From positions 8,980,596-9,044,595 of the forward strand of contig NC_089740.1 in assembly GCF_035083965.1 (NCBI RefSeq): DNA of 64,000 nt, read 5' to 3'. The notes under the pieces were generated by a model. That model was given only the letters and a program-made list of their open reading frames with translations, was not told the origin of the DNA and did no database searches. This document shows, piece after piece, positions 1-14,500 of the stretch; position 1 is the first letter of the stretch; each line of letters starts with the position of its first letter. This stretch comes from Branchiostoma lanceolatum. Taxonomy: Eukaryota > Chordata > Leptocardii > Amphioxiformes > Branchiostomatidae. The position numbers and the translations under genes are program-made.

Positions 1-1190
1 ACAGTGGCTAAAATGTTGATAAAAAGTCTCGGCGGACAGAAGAGTTTACGGAAGGGAAACCCAGCTGAGAAGGACGCCGACCCAGGAAATTTATAATGGG
101 AGGCGGTACACCAAAAATTGGACACATTTTGAATTTGTCACGATTTCTTCGCCGAAAAACTCGAAATCTGGGAAACTTCACGACATGAAACTCCGTAGGA
201 CGATAGAATAGGATGTCGCGAAGGTTTCTTACTGTTTAGCGAAGCGCTACGATGCGAAGCAAGGCGTAAGATTGAGGATAAAGAGATGGGAGTGGACGCG
301 TACTCACCTAGAGATTGTTTACCATTCAGCTGCCATTTCCCGCGTACGTGCCGGGACCCGGATGTAGGCACGCGCATGTCTGAAGGAATTTCACGGTCTA
401 GCAGCGTCCCCTATTAATCGTACAACAAACTGCAGTCACTGTGTCACAGTCTAGCAGAGACCTCTAGCAATCTGTGAAATAATTGCAGGAAAAAATGCTG
501 CGACCGCCACCATTTATTGCAAATACAGTACAGTAAAAGTTTATTCGACATTCCTCGTCGATGTAAAGACTTTGAAAATCCCTACCTGAAAATCTCTGTT
601 GGAATTAAGTTGGCAACTGGTATTTTACAGGATGGTGAATAACAATAAAGTTTAAATGGAAATAAAGAATTGTTTGGTTATTTGATACATGAAATGATCA
701 GTATACAAATAAGGTATCACAACAATGGACGTATCACGTATCATAAATAGATATTAGATAAATGGACGTATCACAGTAGCGGTCAATGATGAAGACCACG
801 CAGCAGCGCCCTCCAGCAGACTTTTAAGGCGCTGCAGCACGAGGGAATTTCTGGATGGCTTTAGGGTGCTCATATCACAGGTGCAACTGACTTCCTCCAC
901 AAATGATACCAATGAATTCCAGCATAATTCTTGTGACTACCTCAGCTCAGAGTTATGAACTATGTTTCTTCTTCCTAGCCTTCTTCTTTCATCTTAGGCT
1001 ACCAACTTCAACCTGCTGCTGATATTTGTAGCCTATATACATGTACTGGCTGTAAGGTCTTGGACCATCGCACACCGGGGTGGTGGGTTCTATAACGTGC
1101 GTGGGGTATGGCTCTCCCCAAACACAGGTCTGTATATTAAAAGAGTGTTGTAGACACAGACAGAACTAAGACTGATTGGATTAGCAACAA
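1..1190. other. Gene-free left flank
   Basis: AT-rich DNA with only short chance frames. It lies downstream of the receptor gene's putative polyadenylation site. I see no exon with splice-site support, no RNA gene and no clear repeat. Confidence 0.5.
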
Positions 1191-1193
1191 TTT

Positions 1194-1199
1194 TTTATT
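1194..1199 (-). promoter_or_regulatory. Candidate polyadenylation signal of the EMI-EGF receptor gene
   Basis: AATAAA on the minus strand (TTTATT on plus), about 1.3 kb beyond the stop codon at 2513. No closer AATAAA was noticed, so positions 1200-2512 would be a long, AT-rich 3' UTR. It is placed by hexamer only. Confidence 0.4.
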
Positions 1200-2512
1200 G
1201 AGTACCGTTAACAACTGTCCAGCAGTTAGAAAGGCCACTTTCAGTCTTCTGTTGGGTCTATGTACATGCTTGAACAATTCAACACTCCTTTACACCTTAC
1301 TGTAATCCTACATTTTGTAAACCTGACACAAATTAACAGCATTAAGTTGAACTCAAAGTGCAGCGTGTCCTCTCCCTACCACCATGTCACAGCACAAAAG
1401 GTACAAAAATGGCCACAGCATGCTAGAAAGGGTTAAGGATATAAAGCGCATGTAATTGCAGTGGTTTCATGTAAGGTACATACTTGTTGTTATCATTAAC
1501 ATACTGTTAACTTAAGCAAGCATCATTAACTTATTGTCATAGTTGCCAGCAACTACATGTATGTAATCAATGCAGCAAACGAGGCAAGCTAGAAAACATT
1601 AGAACAGCTTACCTTACTGCAATACCAATGATTTTACATTCAAAACTTACTGGTGATTATCATATGTATATGATCAAACAGCTGATTATAACACTGTGAA
1701 ATACTTTATCAATTTTGCTAAATGTATTCCATGTACATGTAGTATCAAACCTACAATATCATTAATCATATCTACATTATCATTGACAAGTATCATATTG
1801 TATTGCAACTTGCAAGTACATTGTATTTGAAAATTACTTCACTGTACAAATTATTTATCCTATTATACAAAGAGAATTCCAAGCATTATAAGTGTACACA
1901 TGGAAAATTTGGGAATTATTTCAGAAAGTTATGAAAGTAGAATTTGGAAGAAAATAGCCAGAAGATTTCAATTTGGTCAATTCTCTTATATAGAATTTAA
2001 AGATGTTTAACTATATACACACGGAAAATGTTATACGTTTCTTGTAAAAAACGTGATGATAACCTTTATATCAGTACAAACATCTATCTTATCATAAATG
2101 TTAGAAAAATCTGTCTGCAACAAGTTATATACGAAACATTGTACTACTAGTATGAATCCTTCTTCAAAGCCAACAAGATTGGAAGATATACTGCATACAT
2201 TACAAACAATGGCATCAACAGTTTTCACAAAATGCACTGAGCCAGTTGAAAACACATACTAATATGAAATGACAAAAAATATGACTCTATAATACATTAC
2301 ATGTAAGTTTTTGTTTGTTTGTTCATGACTTGGCGCAAGGACATTATATGCTCAGTCCTTTCTTTATAATGTCCTTGCTTGGAGGGAGCAAATCCAACCC
2401 ACACCCCTCAGTCTCAATGGTTTCTTCTACACCGACATGGCAGTGGATTTGGAAGTAGGGAATGTTGACTTCAATGACTTGTTGAACAAGGGTGAACAAG
2501 GACTACATTTCT

Positions 2513-5500
2513 TTACAGAAGAATGTCTGGCAGTGACTGACTCCCCCCTCCCATCTTCTCATATTCTTCCTTCTCGTTCCCTCCCTCCTTGCCGTCTTTC
2601 GAGATCTTATCCAGGATAGGGGTGGATCCACTCATGTCTTCGTACTGAGTCTTAACGCTCGATCGTTCGCTCAAAGGTCGCGGCGTTTCGTATGTCGTGT
2701 TGTCTCTGTCGTCGCTTTCAATATCGTCAGTAGTGTCCACACTCTTCATGTCTTCGTACGGCAGTGCATCGTTGACGTAATCGTTATCTGTAAACACGCC
2801 GTCGTCGTCTACGGGTTTGGGTACGTTCTCGTACGACGGTTGTACATCCGCACCTTCTACGCTTACTGCACCGTCCGTGGATGTCCCTGTTATTCTCTCC
2901 CTAGAGGGTGTGGCTACATTGCCAATGTAGTCATACCCTCCAGGTGACGCCGGCACAGGGACGTCGTCTGTTCCACCGCTGGCTGGCGTTGTCGCCTTGC
3001 TGTAGTCCACGTACGCGTAGATGTGCGACGTGCGGTCGCCCTCCGACATGATACTCGTCACGCGAGGCAGCGGGGTTTGTGGATGGACCAACGGCATGTA
3101 GAAGTTCTTTTCGGGCGTGGTCGGTAGCGGCATTGCGGTCGGTAACATGGGATCCGAGCTCTGTCCTCTCCTCAAGTCAGATTTTACACTCGCCTTCTTT
3201 TTCTTCTTCTCAGATTTCTTGTTCATCTTTGCTGCTTCTTTCCGTACTCGTGCGATATCCTCGTAGATGGTGTCATCTTCCTCTCCTCTGTTGGTGCTTC
3301 TCTCGTTCCCACCATCATTCCTGGCACCTTTCCGGGAGAGTTTCTGCCAGAAGGAAGGCTGTTTCTTCACGGTGATCGCTGGTTGGCTGGGCGGTATCTC
3401 CACATCTTCATACAGGTTCGCTGGAGCGGCAGTCTCCTGTTGTGTACTTGAACCTGTTATGCAGAAAACACAAAGAAAAATTAGACCACAGAAAACAACT
3501 TTTGCGTCCTTATTTCAAAATTACAATACAAAAATGTTAAATGCAATGTCTAATTTTTGAATACATGGCTGTGTGTGGAAAACTTTGATAATCTCCTTGC
3601 ATGCTAAGGTAGCTTTTTAGCTAACAATCAGCTTACAGAAAAATATGAACAGTATATTAAGTAGTTAAGTGTGACAAAACAAGAGGTAAGTACCTTTAGC
3701 TGCAGCTGCCACCTCTGCAAATGTCACATGCCCACCTACAGCACCTGCCACGTCGGGTGGCGCACCTGGTACAACTGGCTGCTGGTCGGGGAGCTTAGTG
3801 TACTTCCTGGGACCACCTGATTTAACTGAGGGGCAAAAGAATGTAAAGTGAATAAGGGGCCAAAATTTGTGGGAAACTCCGTTTTTCAGAGGGGACGTAC
3901 CTAAAATGGAGGTCTCATGTTCGAGGAGGTGCCTCAAGCATGTTAAAGGGGAAGGGCTAGTAACCCCTCCCTGTAAAAGTATACCCTGCTAGTGAAACTG
4001 CAGCCACAACAACCCTTACTGTGCAGTGCCTCCTATAGCTAGCTGAGGCTGATGGTACTGTTTGTATTTATCCATAGAATAAAAAGTAACCACTAAATAT
4101 TGAATAATAAGGAAGCAGCAATACAACAATGTAGTTCCAGTATCTATTTTTCCCCCTACCTAGCTTCTCTTTTATGAAATAAAAAAAATCAACCCCAGAA
4201 ACTTCTGAAAGAAAAAGTCGCTGAAAAGAAAATGGAGGTTTGCTTTAAAATCTGAAGCATGTCTAGTCCTCACACAACATGGAAAACCTGACAATAAAAC
4301 ACTGTGTAAGTGTATGTACTTACCCACGACCATGCACTGTCTCTGGGTGAAGCTGTTTTTCCTGTTCTCCTCGTTCACAGCCGTACATTCAGCAGTGGGC
4401 GCGGGAACCATCAGCGTCTCCAGCTCCATGGGGTGGCGGTGGGTCTCCCTGTTCAGATGAAATCAGCCGAGTTATAAACCAATTTATGTCATACTTGGGC
4501 AGTGATAATGTTTGATACATGTGTTCCAGACCGGGTGATATTTTGGGTTATCACACAGGCTTCTACTTGTATCCCATTGGCTTCCATGGAATCATTCGTA
4601 CACACTACGTATACGCTGCATGCGCCATGGTTGAAAACTGCTGTTGTTATAATGTTTAACAAAGTTTCTCAAGTTCTGGAGCATTTTGCAAAGAAATGTG
4701 TGTTTCCTCAGTGGGCATTACATACAATGACTTGTAAATAAAATACAACATGGTGTATTCCGCATGACCCTCGGTCCCAGCCCTCCCACTTCATATCAAT
4801 ATCAAGAAACTGTAATTCTTTCTGTCCACTTCATTTGCATTTCTGAAATCATCTAAGAAACATCTTATCAATTTACATATACATGTAGGTGCGACGTTAG
4901 TTAAGACTACCTTTTATGGAAGCAGGCCTTCCCTCTCCTTCTACACACGGCTACGGACAGGATCAGGACGATCAACAGAACACCCATCACCACGGCAACG
5001 ATGATGTAGAACACCAGAATGTTGCCGTGGGATACATCGTCAGCTGTGCTGGCAGCCGTCAGAACTGGGGCCATTTCTGGGGAGAAACATTCAACAATAA
5101 AAATTATTAGAATATTTGACTTAGATTTTTAAAAGGAAAAGGAAATCAAAGTGATCTTGAACAAGTTAACTGAGGAGCAATTCTTCCACTGGTCCCGACA
5201 GAGAAGATAGACACTATGTACAGTAGTTACAGGTTCATTGTACCGGGGAAATTCCCTTAGCTCTTTTCGACAAGCACAGAGAGCAGTGGACCACAGCTTA
5301 ATGTCCCGCCCTAAGGACAGCGACCCTTTCCAGTAGCATGCATATCAGGTGAGCCACGCAGCCGGGATTCGAACACCAAACCCCTTGGTCCAGAGGCAGG
5401 GTCACTTACCCTTACTAACTAAAAGCAAGCACAGCAAACCTGTATCAGTTATAAGCATATCCAGAAAACTGATTTTGGAATATTCCTCTGCGTTGCTTAC

Positions 5501-8500
5501 AAAGGAAGCTCTAAACCAACCTCATATACACAGATTTACCAACCTGATGAAACTGTTCACAGATATTCACAAGAATAGTTTTCCTCACCATTTTCACACC
5601 TCTCCCCTGTGTACCCCGGTGGACAGTGGCATCTCCCGGTCACATGATCACAGCTGTTGCCATGGTTACAGGCACACTTCTGGGAACACTGGTCGCCATA
5701 GAAACCAAGCGGACACATGGCTGTGCAGCTACATGGAATAGGAGAAGAAAATTTATTAATGCCACGGACAAACAGTCATGTTTTTTCTATCATATTCATA
5801 GCTCAACAAAAAAAAGAGTTTGAACATCTCACACCTCTGTGAAATACTTTTTAGAACTTCCTGCTTAATTGCAGTTCATGCAAATAAGGTTTTGATAAAC
5901 ATCACACACGTCTATTGATCACCTCCTGTCATGCTACAGTGAACGTGACTAACATATGAAAAATATATAAATGTGAAAACACACAACAGACAGATAGACC
6001 AAAACAATACTCCTGTGAATTAGTAGCCTCTTCCATTGACCCCATGACCTGGAATGTCTGTCAGCTGTAGACAAGTTCACAAGGACTAATTTTACCAACT
6101 CTGAACTCCACTTCCTGTCACTTCCACAACTCTGACCTTTTGCCCTTTGTGACTTCCAGTGACTTTGGTGAGAGATGCTTATATAGCATATGAAAATAAC
6201 TGATTCAGAAGAAACACAGGCAAACAAACAGCCCTCACCTCTCTCCCTGCCAGCCAGGGTTACACATGCACTTCCCATCTCTGGTCCGACACACGGAGTT
6301 GTTACCAGGGCAGTGACAGCTGAACAGACACCCCGGTCCGTACCGACCCTCCGAACACTCCGACTCACACTGGGCGCCATGGAAACCCGCATCACAGCTG
6401 GAGAAATGGAAAAAAAGCAAGCCTTTAAAAAAAATCCTAGCTTTGAAAGTAAGTAATGAAATAAAATATGATGGTGGCAAGTAAAAACGATGATCTCATA
6501 ACTCAATGAAATATAATTTTTTGTAAATTTCTTGACAAAATATAACATAACCATCTAATTCACAATGTATTCTGATGGTCTCTTCATTGCAATCATAACA
6601 AAAAGATGGCAGACGTCAATCGGTCATACCCATACCCATACTTCCTACTACATACTGCCTTGTGACTTTTCCAGTCCCAAAGACAAAAATAACAGCACTT
6701 ACCTGTAGGATGTATGTCAAAGCTGGAAATTGCAGAAACACACAGAAACACACACAGACAGACAGACAAGTCAAAAACAATACTTCACTCCCTTGGGGTG
6801 AAGTTATGAATCAACTAATCTTTTAGATTAATGAAATGAAACATCTGCTTTAGAGCTGGAGGTAAAACAATAACTTACAGACAGGCCCCAGTGAAAGGGT
6901 TGCAGGTACCATGTTCTGCACAGTCGCACTGTAGCTCACAGTCCAACCCAGCTGTACCTCCTTGACAGGGGATGTCACAGTGTTCTCCTCTCCAACCTGT
7001 ACATAATACAGCACACATTAACACGTCATCAACACAGATGAGCTGGGATGCACCTGATATCCCTGAGGTACAGTAAATAGCCGCTAGGAGGCCCATTATC
7101 GAACTTGACCTTCCTATTCCCAACTCTATTCACCAGAGTACTATAAATTTTATCACAATCTATTCACAGCATCTCGAGTTATCCTGGTAACAAACAAACA
7201 TACTAACAAACATAAAAGGTCCGCTACAGTAAAGTAGAAAGCCCCCAGGAGGCCCATTTACAAACATGATCTTCGTCTCCCCGACATCTACTTACCTGCA
7301 AAAAATCATGAACATCCATCCATCCATAGCTTCAAGAGTTATGCCGTCTACATAGTTACACAGTCACTCCACCATGGCATAACCGAAAACATAATCTTCT
7401 TGAAAATGTGCTCACCTGCGGTACAGTTACAGAAGCCGTCCGTGCCGCGGCAGGTGGCGCCGTGCTGACAGCTGCAGTCCTCCAGACAGTCCTGCCCGTG
7501 TTTACCAGCTGGACAGGTGGCAATGCAGCTGCACACAAAACAACAAACAGGAAAGTTGGTTAAATGCCATGAGAGAAAGTGAAAGTCATCTCAAAAAAGT
7601 TTAGCTCAAATGAACTGAATGAACAGTTGAGATACTTAAAACCGCCACTATGTTTAATACAGGTTCACTGTACCAGCCAGGGAAAGTCTCCTAGCTCTTT
7701 CCAACAAGTACAATATAATGAACAGTGGACCATGGCTTAACATCCTGTCCTAGGGACTGCAACCCTTTCCAGTAGTTTGCATGACTTCTCGGTCGAGTCG
7801 CTAACCACTCAGACTACACTACTAACTGTATGCAAGCTACTACAGAATAAAAATTACAACACAAATCAATTGATTATTCAAATATTGGTCAATAACAAAC
7901 AAAATTTCATAATCATATTCATAATGGTGCTTGATTGTTTTAACTTTGATAAACCAGTCTGAACTTACTTTGACCCCATATAGCCAGGAGGACATCTATC
8001 AGCACAGGTCGGGCCCTGAAAAACAGTAGGAATTAAACGTTTGGTCAACAAAAATCATCTGACTTACAGGTACAGAAGCTATTATAATCTTGAAACATTC
8101 TATAAGGTCCACAAACTTTATGAGTTTGTCCAGATCACATAGATTAAAATTGATAGACTATCCCTTAGTATATATGTAATAGCCTTTGGCTATAATATGT
8201 CAGCCTTTGTCAAGTAAAGAATTTAAGATGAAATTAAAAAAAAAAGAATAACAAAATAAGTGAGTCTCTTACCCTCCATCCATTGGAACAGGTGCAGTAG
8301 TTTGCTCCTGTGCATGTTCCGTGTTCCGAACACTCCGGATCACAAGTAGCTGTGGTGGGAATAAACAAAGTGTCGATAAAATTCTGTAAAACTTTGTCAG
8401 GAACTAGGTCTTATTTCTTGTTTTCTATCTTATTCTTAGCTTAAGTTGACAATTATTCGATGCATTATATTGTATAGCCTTTTGCATCACGGCCGAGGGA

Positions 8501-11500
8501 GTTAGAGAAAAAATCTTGTCCACCTACATGTGCGTTTGCAGAACACTTACTAGCGCCCTCTATCAACTACATAGTGAACTACATGTGTATAAGATGGAAC
8601 AAGACACAATGCACAAAGGGGGTCACATCATCAAATTAATCCGGCTTCCAAAAGCAAAGGAGCAGCATACATGTAGGAATGATTCCAAAAATGGCTGGAT
8701 TCAAATTTGATTCCAGATCTTTTCTAAATCCATGCCCTTTTTATTGAACAGAGGACTTCATATCATATACCAAAAAAATGTCCTTGATACATTTGTATAC
8801 CCAAGAAAAAAGTCATAGCAAAACAATGCAGAATTTTTTTAGTTATTCAGTTTAGAAACCAGCAAACCAAGAAACCAACACACAATTTCTTGCGATAGAA
8901 CAACATCTTAGTAATTATACAGTCACTCCTAGATCCTGGCTCTTCATCTGTATTCCTTTCATTGTGAGCAGCTGCCTAACCTGGCAAGACGCCAACTCTG
9001 AGAAGTTCCCACCACACAGAGAACAGAGTCACTGACCCAGGTAATCATGCTCAGTCAGGAGGTTACTCTGTATTCAGGTGAAATCACAGGGCCACAAGGG
9101 GGGAGATTTTCTTCTGGGGCACAACTAGTGCGAGGGGGTTCAGAATATCATAGTTGTACATCTTGGCTTGGATGCTTCTTGAACATTTCAGTGTTCTTCT
9201 TCTTCTTTCTTTTTGAGGCTACCAACTTGTTAGCTAGGTAGCGGTCAAAAAGACTGGATGTTGGGCAGTCAGTCCCAGGGCTAAACACCTTGAGCATTTT
9301 GAAGACTCTAGTCATGATCCAGTAATAAAACTAAACAACTTCTTAATTGTCAATATTTTTGACAATTTTTACAAGGGGTGATACACATTCATGTTGTTTC
9401 CTTCAGCTTATTAATCTGTATTTTTATTTTTGAGGGGCTCACATGTACATGGTTGTCAAGTCGAGGAGGTTTAAAATCAAACCTCCATGGTGAAGTCAAT
9501 AAACCGCAAGATTTTGTTTTGTATTAACCAAAGAGGATGAAACCTCCTTGGTATTAACCTACAACTCAAGCATTGACCAACTTGTATGCTTCCAGTTTGA
9601 AGAAAACTACACTTTTACCATTTACAGTACATACAAATTCAGTCCATGTATGTTTGAAGAGAAAACCACTATGTGAAAACAGGAATGTCTTGAAGTTTCC
9701 CTGGGTGCAGAGGTGACATCCTGTTGTCTCACCCCACATCCCAAACCTGACCTCAGGACAACAAGACAAACCACTGATGGACTTGGAATGGGTCCAGATA
9801 GTTGCATGACGGTACATTGCTGTAAATTGCTTCAATTTCGCTGAGACTTAATTTCATGATAGAACTGGCCGGGGAAGGAGGTTTTTGCTGCGTTTCAAGT
9901 TTGCGATGGAAACAATACCTTGGAAATACATCCATGTGTAGAGGTCACTACAAAGGATGGCGAAAACAAAACATTTCAAGATTCACAGTATTTTGTTGGT
10001 CTTTTGTGGACTTTTCTGCATTAGCTTAATTTCTACATAGTACAAACCTGCACTAGAAATAGACATAGAAATGCAGAAAAGGCCACAAAGGACCAACAGA
10101 ATAACATCAACCTATTCATCTGCTTGTAGATTAGGACTTGGACAAGGTCCAAACCTCCTGATAGTCATGAGTGGGGAACAGTAGTGGGTGAAATGAGTCA
10201 TTTCCACAGCAGGGGACATATCTAGAACCAGCTGTTTAAATGGTTATCACTGCTGATCATGAGATAGCTGTACTTGGTGAGGTCGGTTGGTTTGTTAGTG
10301 TTTTGTTTAATTTGGTTGGATATTTTGTAGGTTAGTCAGTGGGTTGTTCCATTAAAACAGCATAACCTAAAACATCTTTTCCATGTAGCTGCACAGTGTC
10401 CGCTTTGTTACTATGGCAACCAGTATTCCCAGAAGTTACATGTGAAGGTGCATGGCTTATGAAAAAGGACAGGTGTGCTACAGGTGTGTTACTTACGTAT
10501 AGGACAGGTGTCTCCGTCCTGCAGCCAGCCTGGACAGCACCTGTACACCTGTCTGTACCTGGTCAGGTATCCTACTCTGTACATGGTGAAGTACACAGTC
10601 CTGCAAGGGAAGAAAAGAAACTACTGAAGAGCAATTCTTCCAATGGTCGTGACAGAGAGGATGGACGCTATGTACAGTTTTTTACAAGTTCATTGAACCG
10701 GGGAAACTACTTATACCCTTGAGGCCAGTTCTTTTTAACAAGTACAATGAAAAGTGGACCACAGCTTTACATCCCGTCCTTAGGACTGCGACCCTTGCCA
10801 GTAGTGTGTATGTCAGGTGAGCGACAAAAGCCAGGATTCCTACTAACATTAACAACCTCTTGGTTCAGATGCAGAGTGGCTAACCACCGGACAGCTGTTT
10901 TTGTCAGGTTGACGGACGAACCACCACTAAATTTCTATTTTGTCATCTCATTTCAGACTGGCCAGGGTGTTTAAAGAATTTCATCCATATACACTGAGTG
11001 TCATTGAGGTTGGGTGGCCTTGTACATGCACTACAAGTAATTACTGACAATCATTTGCACTTGATAAGATACACCCACTGAGCCATTCCCTCAAGGCTTA
11101 CAAATTCTGGCACAAAACCAACAACTTCTCCTTGTACATCAGTGAAAGTAAAGGTCATTCTAAGGACCACGCAGGGTCAATCCTTTCACTTTTGTTGAAT
11201 CAAAGACCTACTTAGTATTCTGCTGGCTTGACATAAGATTACAGATAATCTAAAGACCATTCCATGCATACAAAATGTATTGTGTAAAAATACATGTTGG
11301 TATAGTCAATGTCCTTGGATCAAGATTTGCAATTAGCGATTGCACATAGATAAAAAAAGATGACTATTTGCATGTTTTTTTTAAAATACCAAATGTATAG
11401 AGACATTCTGAGAAATTAACGTATATCTGGGAAAGCCATAATTATATATGGTGCGTCTGTTTGAAAAAGACAGTTTTGTAGCTTCCTTCCTTCTCAGACA

Positions 11501-14500
11501 TATACCAACAACCCACACCTTTCCTTCCACCTTCTGTTACCTAGACAGACTACAGGATACAATACTGTCTATTTCTCCACACCCACATAATGATACATAC
11601 TGAGTATGAGCCAGCCACTTGATAAATCACACAATGATAAAAAAAACATTCAACTTGCTACAAATTTGAAAAGAGTACATTTGTTTAGAAAAGTAAAAAA
11701 AGTAAATGATTTTTTTGAGTTTAAAATAAATTAAATTTCTTCTCTTTTGTATAGGCTGTTATGAATTCATAATGTACAAAACTAAATTTGTGACATATGT
11801 AAAGATCCTAAGCGCTATATCTATGGTCATGATTCATGTTTTCAGCTGACTCAGCAGAACAGAACACAGTAAGATTGACAGGCCCGTGTGTATATGTAGG
11901 CCATTGAAGACAGACAGGCTCTGATGTGTCACCCAGGGATGGTACAACGCACTGTAGACCTTCAAATATTCCAAGCAGTTTTATTTTCACCCCTCTACCA
12001 AACAGACTGATTTTGACCATGAACTTACACACTACAAAAACGTCCATTCCACACCTACTCCAAAATTAAATCCAGAGTTCCCAAAACTCCAAAATTGAAT
12101 CCCTGTACTAAGGTACAAGTAAACACTGTTTTAAAAATTCTGATCTGCAAAATTTCAGCCAACTCTATGGATATCAACTAATAAAATTATACTTATCACT
12201 ATTTGAGATTGATCTATCCATCCATTCATTCCTGTATCTACAATCATTATATCGATCTGTGGTATTTTGTTAAGGTTTGGGGAAGTAGGATGTCACGACC
12301 CAAGTTTCACACCCTGATGTCAGACTGAGAGAATTGTAGCCTGGAGCTAAACTGTTGCAGCAGGTTTGTGAAAGCTGGTGATGAACAAATAAGGTCAGAT
12401 AAGCAAGAGACTTCTCAGTCTTTCCCTTTGGTACACAACCGACAGGAAATGGCACATTTCGAACGTTTTCATTAGCCTTTGGGGACTTTTGCAAAGTTGC
12501 TACCAATTCGCAATGATCCAGAATCCACCTTCGATCCTGAGGTGGATTCGGCGGATCCAAGTTAACCCCCAGCTTGTAAGTTGTTCAAACCAGGCTTCGC
12601 AAGTCTTGATTCACCCAGACACATGATCGCAATGATCCAGAATCCACCCTCGATCCTGAGGTGGATACAGTGGATCCAATTTAACCCCCAGCTTGTACTG
12701 TTCATACCAGGCTTCGCAAGTCTGGATTCACCCAGACACAAGATCGTAATGATCCAGAATCCACTTTCGATCCTGAGGTGGATTTGGCAGACCCGGCTTA
12801 ACCGCCTTAAGTGTACTTACTTGGTTTTACACCTGACAAAGGGAAGACATCCCCAGTCCCAGGTCCTGGTCTGCCTGGTCATCTGTGAGGTGGTGATGTG
12901 GGTGCCTGTGTAGCTGAAGAGACGAGAAATAAGTAATTGTCAATACAAACTTGTTGTATTTGTAAGTTGTATGCATATCTATTGTAACTTGCACATGTAC
13001 GTGTATACTCATCATTTTCAAGGAGCTACAATGTAGTACTAGTACTAGTAGTAGTGCAATGTGGCGTCATTACAGCCCACATTTCTAGCCAAGCACACCA
13101 GGTCACCGGCCTACTCTTCTTGTTTTGTGTGTTGGGTTCATTTATTTACAGAGCTTTATTTGACGCTTGAGGCTAACACCTGAAATTCCCTCATACACAA
13201 AGCCAACAGCTTCACATCACCATCTTAAGTGACAAAATACAATCCCTTACAATATACTTACTAGTACTGATTTCTATGGTGACCCATTTTTAGGACAAAC
13301 TCCAGAAAATGCTAACTTATAACCAGGACTAAGATAGTCCATAATGATCTAAAATTCTAAAGAAAACAAAGTCCAGACAAGTGGCATCCTGCTCCTAACT
13401 TGACCTCTAAGTTTATCAGTGGTTCCAAGCAGTACCAAGGTCACCAGCTTTCCATACGGACTTAGTCTGGAATTCAGCCTCTTCAAAGGCTTTGGTCTGA
13501 TCAGTTTAACTTCCCTACAAATCTTACATACATGTATTAATTTTACATCATTCTTAACTTTGAGTAGAGAAATTGTGTGTCGAATGAACAATGCAGTGGT
13601 CTACCATTTATAAAACTGTGCTAAAGATGTCTATAAACAAAAAAAATATGTTTTTAGGGTAGCGAGTGTAGGAGCCCTGGTAGAAATAGGATGGCACGCA
13701 GGCTATTAGTGGCTTAATTAAAGTCTTAATTGTTTTGTAAGATTTCCATGTATTTCAGATACAGATACAACCAACAGTTGTGTTGGATTTTACTGTCAAT
13801 CAAGACAGGATGTCAGGCTCAAGTTCAGCCTGTCACAGTTAGACAGCTGGTGACCACACACTTCCTCCCTTTGTGTGCAGAAGGCCTGTGGATGTTATCT
13901 ACCAGCACTTCCCAAAAACCAACAGAAAAGTGCTTTTCAGTGTGACAACTTGGAAATCAAGTTCCATCGCAAATAAGTAAGAGAAGAAAAAATTACAGTG
14001 TGACACACAGCAGGATGATATACATCCTTTTTCTCTATCGTTAGTTTCACATAACAGGTAAAATGCCTTAAAGCATAACATTAACACACCAGTTTTGTAT
14101 CTTAACTTATGAGCTGCATAAGACTGGACTATAACCACCCTAACCACAAGATAATCTTAACATCATGATCTTATACATACTTTTTGGAACATAAATTTTC
14201 TTGTTCTTTTTTTCCACATTTAAAGTTGCACAATGTCAATGCAAAGTAAGAATACAATCATCCTATCTTATTGCCATGGTGACCTGATTACCATGGCAAC
14301 AACAGTGCACTATGGAATGCCAAACACTAGATCCCTCATTAGTAAGTCTGAACTTGGGTTAATAAGGCAGAAATCCTCCAACCCTGGCAATTACATGGTC
14401 CATTGCAGAATAATTGGTCACCAGTCATAGACTCATACTGAGAAATAACTTGCATGATTTTAGATGTGTGCATTTTCCATTAGCTATAGGCATCAAACTT

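Noticed and set aside
6701-6720. A 20-base segment flanked by AG and GTAAG between two EGF exons (minus)
   Set aside because: Direct splicing of 6996-6879 to 6397-6239 gives a perfect EGF (GACLCDAGF); adding the segment breaks frame and spacing.
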